Shown here: piece by piece, positions 1-10,449 of the stretch
Layout of the letters: every line of letters begins with the position of its first letter
Position numbering within the stretch: the first letter of the stretch is position 1
NCBI GenBank assembly: GCA_905250115.1
Contig: CAJNOI010000023.1
Span: 298,046-362,045 of the forward strand
Origin: Adineta steineri
Lineage: Eukaryota; Rotifera; Eurotatoria; Adinetida; Adinetidae
Length of the DNA stretch: 64,000 nt
Direction: 5' to 3'
The notes under the pieces: generated by a model
Told to the model about the DNA's origin: nothing
The model's database searches: none
What the model saw: the letters and a program-made list of their open reading frames with translations, nothing else
Translations under genes and position numbers: made by a program

Positions 1-1392
1 ATGCAGCCCGTATGGCTCTCTCGTGAGTAATATATACTTTTTCGTGTTTTATTCAATTTTGCCTATCCTTATCTTATTATTTCAACGGTACGTTATACTG
101 GAAGTTTATGTCGTAATTATTCAGTTGGTATATTTCTTCAATGGAACCCTTTGTATCGCCGTATCACATGGGTTTGAACTTGAATCATATAATCGAAACT
201 TACTCTTCTTATTCCTTAGTCAGACTACTAGTTTTGAACTTAATTGCAGAAAGAAAAAGTACTCATAGCGCAAGAATAAAACTACTGCAATACAAACACT
301 TTATCACTTACATACAAATTTTTTGTCTACATTTTTCTTTTGTTGAAAAATGGTATGCTACGTGAATGTGACGTATATAAACTTTTTTTTATTTCTCTTT
401 AAAAAAAATGTTGCTTCTCGTTTGAATAAACATGATGATGGTTGTTTGAATAGTGGCTTCATACACTTCATACTTGAGTTTTCTTTTATAAAAAAGAAAA
501 AGTTGGAGGAATGATTTCTTTATTAACTTTGTGTTCCGTCATTTTTTTACATGGGTAATAAAAGAAAAAGAACAGAACATGGACGGAATAAAAATATTTA
601 AGTATTCTCTTTTCTGAAAGAAAAGATTACATAGAAATTGAATAGTGGTTAAAAATACATAAATTTTAATTAGTCAAGATTTTTGGAGTCGAAGGAACTT
701 GGATCTACTATTAATTTTTAATTTTGTTTTTCTGTGATAAAAGAAAGACTTTTTGCACAATTGTTTGTTTGAAGCTGTCTAACGCCGTGTGTATTCTCAC
801 TAGTATATTCAGAGGATGGATTGCATTATTTTATATTGTGTAAACTCACTTTTTCACCACTAATGTGAAGTGCTGTTATTTAGTGTACTGTGAATTAAGT
901 ATCATTTTATCAGATTACCGAACTTCGATCGAAGTCGTCAGTTAATAATAAGATCACACATTGTGTTAACTTTTGGATGCATTATGCAAAACGGAGCAGT
1001 GGCGGACCGACTGCAAATCGTCTTTGATACTTACTTCAGTCGACTAATTTTTATTAAAAGTCTCTACTTTATATTTTCACATTTTTTAACAAGTTTAGAT
1101 TCAAAAACATCTAAATCGACTTTTTTTTTTTGTTACTTAATTCGATAACAGTACTGTGTAAATCCCAGCTCTGTCATTAAGAATCGAATATTTTCCGACA
1201 TACTCTTGTACATGATGTAGTGAAAATTAATATTTAGGCAAATTTGAATGTTGACCGATATAATGCCAGTCAAAGTTGTATTTCTAATTCTGCCTAGGCA
1301 GAATTAACATTTCAATTTTAGCCGCAGCATATATATATATATGCAGACGAATTGTATATTCCCCATGAATACATCGAATTCGTGTTGTAATT
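1..1392. other. Left-edge non-coding stretch
   Basis: No convincing gene. The first 22 bases form an open frame ending at a GTGAGT donor-like site, so this could be an exon of a gene that starts beyond the left edge, but it is too short to support. The rest is AT-rich with homopolymer runs and a short (AT)n tract near 1329-1344. Short open frames at 23-268, 141-365 and 963-1148 have no recognisable content. Confidence 0.4.
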
Positions 1393-2185
1393 ATGGATTC
1401 AATCTTTGCTATTGACGTTGAAACAATACTTTCACCTTATGGAACAAAATACACAAATGAAATCGAAGTAAAATATAATGTTTAATTCAATTGAATCGAA
1501 ATTTTCTTTTTTTCTATTCAGTTATTAACGAAAACAATCGACATTTATCTCATCGAAGGTTATATTTATAATGATCAAAACAAAGAATTTCTTATTGGAA
1601 GTCTGAAGAGACGAATTCATATCAATTGTATTATTGAAAAATATCAATGTAAGTGATCTTAAACGTAAACAACTCTTGTTCATTCGATTATTCAAGGTAT
1701 TATTGATGATATAGAAATTCTAAAACAATTGGATGTAGATATCTATGCAGATGCAGAACTTTCTCTTTCATTGATGTAAGTTAATAGTTTTTATATTTCT
1801 AATTGAAATATATTCCTTTTAGAGAAGCTAACATGGGATTACATATTCAAAAAACGATTTATGAATTGGAAAAAGCACAGAATAAATGTAATTGTATTCA
1901 GTGGATTGTCTTTATTATTATTGTTATACGAAGAGAGATTTATTTTCGTTTTAGATGGTCATGATTTCAAATCTATAATTAGGAATTTCAAAACATTCAA
2001 TGTGAAAAAATCGTTTGAACGCGGGTATGTTGAAAATCTTTTAGTCTGATAGAAGGAAAGTCTTAATCGGATTTTTCTCAATTGAAAAGCTTTATATGAA
2101 ATCGATTTATTATATAAAAAATATTTTTTGTTGTAGGAACAAAATTATCGATTCGGTTGATGATGATAAAGATTCAGTTGATTAA
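1393..2185 (+). CDS. Small five-exon gene, unknown function
   Basis: I do not recognise the protein. The model starts MDSIFAIDVETILSPYG at 1393. Exon 1 ends at a GTAAAA donor after codon GAA (about 1467). Exon 2 runs from the acceptor near 1522 to GTAAGT near 1649. Exon 3 ends at GTAAGT near 1777. Exon 4 starts after TTTTAG near 1823 and donates near 1890. Exon 5 starts after CGTTTTAG near 1954, donates at GTATGT near 2023, and joins a short acidic last exon that ends in an Asp-rich tail (DSVDDDKDSVD) at 2185. Every junction keeps one frame, giving about 155 residues. An AATAAA lies at 2256-2261. No signal peptide or membrane segment is visible. The first exon is the least certain part. The short introns and kept frame argue for a real gene rather than noise. 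Confidence 0.5.
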
Positions 2186-3606
2186 TTAATTTTGATAAAA
2201 TTAATATCAACTATTTGTTGTCTGTAAATTAATGTTAAAGAAGTTATTATTGAAAAATAAAGTTTTGTTTGAAATAAAGATATTACATTAAGATTGATAA
2301 GAAAATTAATCGTTGAATGATGCAGATAGGGTGATGTTGATGGACAAATATCTCACACCCGTCATTCTTTAGCAATAAAACTTGGTCTAATATAAGGATG
2401 CAAAATATGAATATAATAATTGTACAATCTATTCTGTTCTATTTAATAAGTATAGTTCAAGAATCATTTCATACTTTTCAACAAGAAGTTGGCGCATTCT
2501 TGAAATATGTACACCGTAGTTTTTTGATAGATTGTAAAAAGAATTTTAAAAACATGAAATAGTACGATAAAATTCATTTGAGTTTAGCCGAGATTTGGTG
2601 TCCATGATAAACTTTACGTTCAAATACGTTTTGTAGATTTTTTAATGGTTCGCAAAATGAAAAAATTATTTTTCATTACAAGGAGAGATATAGAAAAGGC
2701 ATTCAAGGTTTTTCAATTTTGTAATCTTTTCTTTATACTCTGCTTGATAATAATTTATCAAAATTATGCTACTGACGTGGGTGTGAGTACACAATTATTG
2801 CAAATTCACTCACATCCAGTTTTTTATTCGCTCAGATTATTGAGCACAGCGAATTGCCCATGAAACGATAGTTCTTCTAGATTTGAGAAAATGAACTCCA
2901 GGAGAAGTAATATAAAATTTTGTATTAAGTTATTATAGAATGAGCATAGTGAACAGCTTCTAACCCAATAGCTTTTATTAAGAAAGCGATTAAACAGTTG
3001 GCAACGTTCCTTCGTGAGTGTATTTGTTTGATATTTTCAAACATGAAATAGATGAATCGTTTTTTCATTTGTATAAGTTTTTAAAAATATTTATTGAATA
3101 ATTTAAGATGAATAAAGAGATTAATTTGTACCTTATTTAATATCGCGAGACATGACTTTCATGAAAATATATCTATGTAAATATTTCTGCTTTTAATTTC
3201 TATACAAAGAAAGATAAAAATTTCAAATTTATAAAATAGTAAAGAAAATAAATAATTATTTGTTTTCGTATTATAATCTGTTACGTATTTTACTTTATTC
3301 TATAGTTATTACAAAAACATGAGATTGAAAACTAGACTTTAATCATTTTTATATTATTGATGAAAAATATCAACCATGCATATCTATTATATGATATAAT
3401 CAAGGTGCACAACTTTTTTTGTTCTTGCTATTCTACTCGTGTTACTTTTGATAAGATTGTAAACTATCGTTTGTTGTCTATTTATATATTTTGAAACTAC
3501 ATTTAAGTATGAAATATAACGTAAATATTATATCTTCGAAAAATACCCAGACAAAGTTTAAAAATAGTTTCTTTTCATTTAAGATATAATAATTCTTTTC
3601 TAATCA
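2186..3606. other. Intergenic, AT-rich, no gene seen
   Basis: About 1.4 kb without supportable coding sequence. The open frame at 2645-2863 shows no family features. A short imperfect foldback lies at 2777-2820 (GGGTGTGAGT against ACTCACATCC), resembling the TGTGGG-type elements found elsewhere in the window. Confidence 0.4.
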
Positions 3607-5088
3607 ATGTTTATTACAGGTTTATTAGTGTTAGTGTTGACGATAATAATTTGTATATTAATACGATATTCGTCTAAAACGAAAACATTTCCTGGTCCAA
3701 AACATATTATTTCATTACCAAATTATTTCTTCAATACAATACTTAAAATATCAAATGAAAAATTACGAAAAGTTTTTCTAAATATTTTCTTTCCTGAATC
3801 AGCTCGATTTGTTGAATTAACAGTTCCATTAGCTGCTCAATATTATACATCAAAATATGGTGATATAACTCAAATAAATTTATTTAATCAACCAACAATA
3901 ATAATATCAAATGCAGATTTTGCTGATCATATTTTAAGACGAAATGGAAAAAATTATACATTAAGATTTGGTAATGAATTAGGTTTACAATATTTAGGCA
4001 TGGAAAATAAAGGTATTATATGGAATAGAAATGTTCAACGATGGAAATATCAACGTTTAAATTTTTTTCAAAAAGCTTTAAATAGTAAAATATTAGATGA
4101 TGCGAAATATATTTCAACTGATGCTGTTGATTATATATTAAAATTTCTTGATAAATTTCAAATTCAATCAAATATAATTGATACAATGGATCTTTTACGT
4201 GCAATGACATTTACAATAACATGTCATTTATTTCTTGATTTACCTGTTGGAACAATTTCAATTGAAAAAACAAAATATTATGTTAATTCAATTGTTCAAT
4301 ATTTTAAAGCTTGGGAATATTTTTTATTAAAACCAACTGAATTTTATAAAGAAAATTTAACAATTAAACATAAACAATCCATTCAAAAATTAAACGAAGT
4401 TGTTGAAGAATTAATTTCTATACGTGAACAAAATAATAATTGTTTATTTATAAATTCATTATTTAATGCTCTTCAAAATAATCAAATAACAAAAGAAGAA
4501 ATGAATCAATGTATTTTAGAAATGTTAATTGCTGGTACAGATACATCATCTGTTACAATGTTTTATTTTCTTCTTGCATTATGTGATAGAAATGAATTAG
4601 AAGAAAATTTAATAAATGAATTAAAACAAAATTCTTATACAATTTTAACAAATGGTTTAAAAGAATCAATGCGTTATAAACCAGTTGGTCCTGTTATTAT
4701 GAGATGTGCTATTAAGAATGATATTTATAATAATATTCCTATTCAACAAGGTACAAACATAATTATTAATTTAGTTGATATGCATAGAAAAAATGAAGAT
4801 TTTATTTCACCAAATGAATTTAATTTAAATAATGTTCAAGATAAAGATTTATCAAATACAAATAATGAAAAAAATCCTTTTCTTCCATTTGGTATTGGAC
4901 CAAAAGAATGTGTTGGAAGGTGGTTAGCTAAAGTTGAAATGGAAATAATTATTGAAAAATTAATTTTAAATTATTCATTTAAACGTGCTAATGGAACAAA
5001 AACATTAGAAGAATTACAAACAAGATGGGATATTGCACAACAACCAACTCATCCGGGATATATGTTTATTAAAAAAAGATTCGAATAA
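3607..5088 (+). CDS. Cytochrome P450, CYP19 (aromatase)-like
   Basis: Intronless 493-residue microsomal P450, a haem-thiolate monooxygenase. Seen: an N-terminal membrane anchor (residues 1-22), a Pro-Gly hinge (FPGPKH), the I-helix oxygen-binding motif AGTDTSS near residue 314, the K-helix ExxR in KESMRYKP, and the haem-cysteine loop FGIGPKECVG near residue 432. Established knowledge recalled without a search: vertebrate aromatase carries very similar strings in the same order, namely a GLQxxGMxxKGIIxN block, CILEMLIA before the I-helix, ESMRYxP, VMR, GTNIIxN, MHR and PNEF, then the haem loop. That run of matches is why I call it CYP19-like rather than clan 3 or 4. It differs at the I-helix, with AGTDT in place of the AAPDT I recall for aromatase, so aromatisation of androgens should not be assumed. 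Codon use is extremely AT-biased. The lack of introns contrasts with the two other P450 genes in this window. Confidence 0.75.
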   Translation: MFITGLLVLVLTIIICILIRYSSKTKTFPGPKHIISLPNYFFNTILKISNEKLRKVFLNIFFPESARFVELTVPLAAQYYTSKYGDITQINLFNQPTIIISNADFADHILRRNGKNYTLRFGNELGLQYLGMENKGIIWNRNVQRWKYQRLNFFQKALNSKILDDAKYISTDAVDYILKFLDKFQIQSNIIDTMDLLRAMTFTITCHLFLDLPVGTISIEKTKYYVNSIVQYFKAWEYFLLKPTEFYKENLTIKHKQSIQKLNEVVEELISIREQNNNCLFINSLFNALQNNQITKEEMNQCILEMLIAGTDTSSVTMFYFLLALCDRNELEENLINELKQNSYTILTNGLKESMRYKPVGPVIMRCAIKNDIYNNIPIQQGTNIIINLVDMHRKNEDFISPNEFNLNNVQDKDLSNTNNEKNPFLPFGIGPKECVGRWLAKVEMEIIIEKLILNYSFKRANGTKTLEELQTRWDIAQQPTHPGYMFIKKRFE

Positions 5089-5726
5089 TTTACTTTTTCT
5101 TTTCAATAAACAAAAATAAAAGAAAATTATTTTTAGTATACTTTCAAAATAGATCAACTGGGTTTTTTCCCACAGAAACGCATATATATATACATAAATA
5201 TAGTTCTTCAATGTTCTTTATCAGACACGGCGTAAAAAATTATGAGTGATACTGCAAACATTTGTCGCGTGTAGAACGAAAGAAAAAGGACACGTTTTTT
5301 TATCCAACTGTTTTGCTTTCATCAACGGAGTCGGTCGAGTAAGTTTCATCATTCTACTAAGACTAAAAAAAAAATACTACACATATTTTTATTTAATATG
5401 TATTACAAAGATTTTAATATGTTAAAGAATGTAATCGTTCAGCATTGAATTATAGCAAGTAATTGTATAGAAATCAGTATATAATTCATTACTTTTTAAT
5501 CGTTTAATTATCTTGACAATGTCTTTTTCTGAATCATCGATGAGTCATGATTTAAGTTACTAAATTGTTCTTAATCTATGAGCATTATTTTAATATACGA
5601 TTTAAATTTATCGAGATCACATGATTAGAATAAGTGAGGGTGTTGATGTCAATGATGGATGAGAAGAATACCCACACCCACCCCCATAATAATATATATA
5701 TATATATATTTTCTTTTGTAGAATCA
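5089..5726. other. Intergenic / 5' leader of the RdRP gene
   Basis: No gene. The ATG-initiated extension at 5634 upstream of the RdRP gene runs through a TGTGGG-type foldback and an (AT)n tract, and then an acceptor-like TTCTTTTGTAG just before 5722. It is therefore more likely 5' UTR intron than coding sequence. Confidence 0.5.
5633..5686. repeat. TGTGGG-type foldback element
   Basis: The left arm (GTGAGGGTGTTGATG) and right arm (ACCCACACCCACCCCC) are roughly inverted copies separated by about 20 bases. Same family as the elements at 19.5, 21.7, 42.3 and 43.4 kb. It lies directly upstream of the RdRP start. Confidence 0.5.
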
Positions 5727-8700
5727 ATGTCTCCTATACATATAATAATATCAGGTGCTTCTTCCGTCGGAAAATCAACGCTTGTCGAGGAATGTATAAA
5801 AAAATTTCGACAGGATAAAAAATTAAAAGATAAAAAATTTAAACTTATTCAAGAAGTCGCACGAACAGTATTAAATCGATTAAATTTAACTGGAAGAAAT
5901 CTAGAAACTTACATTAATCAAAATAATATAAATGCATTTTCAAATGTACAAGAAAAAATAATTCATGAACAAGTATCAGCTTTTGAAAAAGAAAAAGAAA
6001 AAAATTATTTATCAGATCGATCTGGTTTTGATGCATTAGCATATATTCATCATTATTTTAAAAATCAACAAAAAACCAATTCAATATTTGAAAGTGAACA
6101 ATTTCAATTCTTAGTAAATCAATGTAGAGATGGTTTAGTATTTATTATTCAACCACAAGAAGAATTACAAGCAAAAAATGATAATATGAGAATGGTACCT
6201 AATTATAAAGATCAAATTGCTTATACAAATTGTTTAAAATATTGGTATGATCAAGCATATTTACCTTATTTTGTAATAACTGATCTTGATATGACAAAAC
6301 GTGTTGAATTTATTCAAGAACATATCAATGGACGATTTCATTGGTTACCACCAGAAATTTCAATTCCATTATGTATACCATTTCATCTAAGTAAACCAAA
6401 ACAATATAGACATAATAATGTTCTTTCATTATCATCACATTCAAATCAATCTTATATGCGTCATATTGAATTATTAGATAAACACAATATACGAATTAGT
6501 TATAAAAAATATGATACAAATCGATTAGTTGAAAAATATGATCCATCTTGTTTGAATAATAAATTTGCTTCAATATTATTTAATCAAAAATTAGATAATC
6601 AATTTCTTGAAAAAATTCTACTAGATGGAATTTGGATTAATAATCAACAATATAATTTTATCGGTTATAGTAATAGTCAATTAAGAGGTCGATCTTGTTA
6701 TTTATATGCTGATTCAAATGATGAAATAGAAAAAATAATTCGTGATAATGGAGATTTTGATAAAATTAAAAATATTAGTAAACGTGCTGCACGTATTGGT
6801 CTTTTATTTTCAAGTTGTACACCAACAATTCATATACAATCTGATCATGTTATTCAAATTGATGATGTTGAACGAAATAACTATACTTTTACTGATGGGT
6901 AAGTTTCGATTTCCAATTATGAAGTTAAACTCTTATATTTGACAATACCCGACATAAATTAATTTTTTACAAGAGTCGAAATGTAAAATAGAATTCTCGG
7001 ACGATCAAAACAAAAGGTGATTGAGATTGTTTGTCTTCCATAACGGGTACACTTCTCTGACAATTTTTGCAATAATCTATTGCTAATAAATTATAGTATA
7101 ATCTTCCTATTTAATAAAATAAATCGTAACTGATCAAAAAATAATAAGATTGTTAGTTGAAAGAAAATTGTTTTATCTGTAATACTATAATATAGATGTG
7201 GTATTATTGGGCGAAAATTAGTTAAACAAATTATTCCTTATTTAACTGATTTTAAAAAAGCAATCTTATCATTCGATGATGAAAATCTAACAGAAGAAAT
7301 AATATATCCATGTGCATTTCAAATTCGTTATCAAGGTTACAAAGGTAATTCAAATGATTTTAATAAAATACTTTTAATATTATTAAAATAATGCATTTTA
7401 GGTGTATTAATGATCAATAATGATGATAACGATGAAAATATTCAAGTTCGTCCATCAATGAAAAAATTTACAAGTACAATAAGTACATGTTTATATGTTT
7501 GTGATGATGGATATTCAGGACCAAGACTTGGATTTCTTATTAAACAATATATTATCTTATTATCTGGTTTAAATATTCCAGATGAAATTTTTTTAAAAAA
7601 ACAACAAGAACATTTTGACGAAATTCTTCAAATGTGTGATGATATGAATATTGCAATGAAATATTCACTTTATTTTGATCGAATTGATTTAATTCATCAT
7701 TTATTAGCAAATAATATTCAATTGATTCAATCAGAATTAGAATCTTTACAAAAAAAAGCTTTAGAAAGTGTAGAAAAACTAAAAATACCAATTACAAAAT
7801 CACGTTTAGCCTTTGGAGTTTGTGATCCATGTAAGTCAAATTCACTTACGCTTCATATCATTACTAATTAACTATAAATGATTGCGAGAGTGAATAAAGA
7901 GTCATTGAATATGTTTAGAATTTCTTATGTAACTAAATAATTTGTTTCTCCATTGTTATTCTACATGATAAATATTTGTTTAATTTAGATGGTATATTAA
8001 AACCTGGTGAAGTTTATTTTCGTCCAACATTTAATGGAAGACAATTTATGATTGATTCAAAAATTTGTTTCGTTGCCAAATCTCCAAGTTATCATTTAGG
8101 TGATATTCGAGTTTTAAAATTAACATCATATAAACAATTAGAACATTTATATGATGTTGTCGTTTTTCCAACGAGAGGTCAACGTCCTCATCCAAATGAA
8201 ATTGTAATTTACTAGTGGATTTTGTTAATTAAAGAATTTATTCAAATTTTTGTTTAGGCTGGAAGTGATTTAGATGGTGATAAATATTTAATTTGTTGGG
8301 ATAATGATTTAATTCCAAAAGAAATAAATAAACCGATGGATTATACTTCAACAGCTAAATCTCAAGAATTAGCATTTATTACAAGAAAAGAAATGATATC
8401 TCATTTTGCTAATGCACAAAATAGCAATCAATCAGGTATTATTGATAAATATTATAATTATTGGGCAAATCTTCTTGGAGTTAAATCAATACAATGTCGA
8501 CGATTAGCAGAATTATTTTCTGCAGCTGTTGATGCACCAAAAACTGGACAAAAGATTCATATTCCAGCAGAATTAAAACCACCAAGAAAAGAAGAAGAAG
8601 AAGAACAAATAATAACAATACAAAATACTGAAGGTATATATGAAAAGATTTTACTTGATAGAAAATATTTAAAATTTAATTTAATAGTGAATAATCAATC

Positions 8701-10449
8701 TCCTGGAGAAAATAATAATGCAAAACAAAATGAATTTATTTGGATGAAAATGTTAAATAATGCTAAAAAATTTCGAAATGAATTTGAAATGAAATTAATT
8801 AATGAAAATCAATATAAATGTTTATCAAAAGAAACATTATTAAATCTATTTTTTGAACGACGTTGTCCAACAAAATATAATTATAATAATGTTCAATCAT
8901 TGAATGAATATGATTTAATAATTTCAACTATAAAATGGGTAAATGAACAAGATAATTCCAATGAAATTCTTAAAGATTTTATTTATTTATTTGATTTAAG
9001 TCAATTAACAATGAAACAAAAACAAGATATTGATTTAACATTACAAATAAATCGTTCATATTTATATTCAATATTAAATAAATCAAAAATATTATCAAAT
9101 GAACTTATTGAAAAATATCATTTATCTCAAACATCATTATCATGGAGATTATTTTATACTTCTCCCAAATTATTTAATATTAATTCTCTATTAGAATATC
9201 AACAAACATTTCAACCAATTATTTATGTTTTACAACAAAATTCAATACATGAAAGAATATTAATTAATATTTCAATTGATGATACAATAACTTTAGTATT
9301 AGATATTAATAAAGATGCTCTTATTAATATACCGCAACAACAAACAAATTATAATCAATCACAAATTTGTTATCAAATTCAACCAGGTATTCTTCTATTT
9401 AACTAAAAATCATTACAAATAAAGTAGTTTAATTCAATCAAAAGTAGAGCGTACTGATATCGATTTCTAAAATATCAGTATACACAACTGTGCATTATAT
9501 ATTGTGAATAGAGATGTGCGGAATCAACCTTTTTAGGTCCCGGTCGCGGCCATAGTCCCGGTACAGCTTTTCTTTTGATCCCGGTCCCGACTTCAGTCCC
9601 GGTAAAGTTTCTTTTTAGTCCCGGGACCAGAACTGCGATCAATACTGATCCGGCTCATCTGTAATATTGTCCTAGAGACATTTAATCCAAAATTATTCAT
9701 AAATATTTCTAAAACAAGTCTTCAATACTCGTTTTTCAATTTATTTAGTCGACGATTAGCACTTTTTGGTTCATTTTTCTTGAATAAAGTCATCATAGTT
9801 AAGGTCATTATATAGCGCCAAATTCAAGTGTAGGTCTCGACTCGACTGATTTTTTGGTCCCGGTCCCGATCCCTGTAAGTTTCGATTTTTTTGGTCCCGC
9901 ACATCTCTACTTGTGAATATTTGACTTATTAATTGAATTTTTACGTTTTTCAGTGTTATATTCAGAGAAATGAGTGAAAAGACACCTAGCGAAACGCTAA
10001 TTCTTTGTTTTAGAATGATGAAAACTAGTTAACATTTCATTTTAGGATTATTTCAAGCTTATCTTGAATCAAAGTTATATTCTATTCGAAGAAAATTTCT
10101 TTTTGATATTGATTATTTTGTGAAAATAAGTCGAGATCGAATACAAATCTATCAAAATGATCCAGGAAATTCTTTTATTGTTTTAATGTATGATATTAAT
10201 AATGAAAATAAAATAATTAGTGTTGATTTAACACGTTTCGATCGACATATATTACAAAAACATCAACATCCAAAAGTAAATCGACATGAATTTTCTTATT
10301 TTGAAATATTTGTTTTATCTAATGATCAAAATATATATTCAAGTTATTATCCAATTATAAGTTATTATGATGAAGAATATTATACACAAAATTATTTTCA
10401 TGAACAAATTGAAAATTATCAATATATTGAATATCAAACAGACAAGTAA
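5727..10449 (+). CDS. RNA-dependent RNA polymerase half (exons 1-6)
   Basis: Residues 10-18 are a Walker A (GASSVGKST). A later DRSGFDALAY matches the Asp-Arg motif of AAA_28/NadR-like P-loop NTPases, and a C-terminal basic/aromatic stretch (WYDQAYLPYFVI) also fits that family. The RdRP part shows TDGCG across the exon 1/2 junction (residues 389-393), QVRPSMKKF, then DPYGILKPGEVYFRP and the catalytic DLDGD at residues 659-663 (start of exon 5). These are the blocks of eukaryotic QDE-1/RDR/EGO-1-type RdRPs, with two double-psi beta-barrels and three Asp binding metal. The start at 5727 was chosen because the upstream in-frame extension crosses a foldback repeat and an acceptor. Exon 6 (10046-10445) encodes a Tyr/Asp/Asn-rich region I do not recognise. 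The NTPase at the N terminus is unusual for an RdRP; I know of no described example. Confidence 0.85.

Noticed and set aside
2645-2863. 72-codon open frame
   Set aside because: No conserved content, crosses a small foldback and lies in otherwise non-coding DNA.
5634-5726. In-frame N-terminal extension of the RdRP protein
   Set aside because: It runs through a foldback repeat, an (AT)n tract and a splice acceptor; the P-loop domain starts naturally at 5727.
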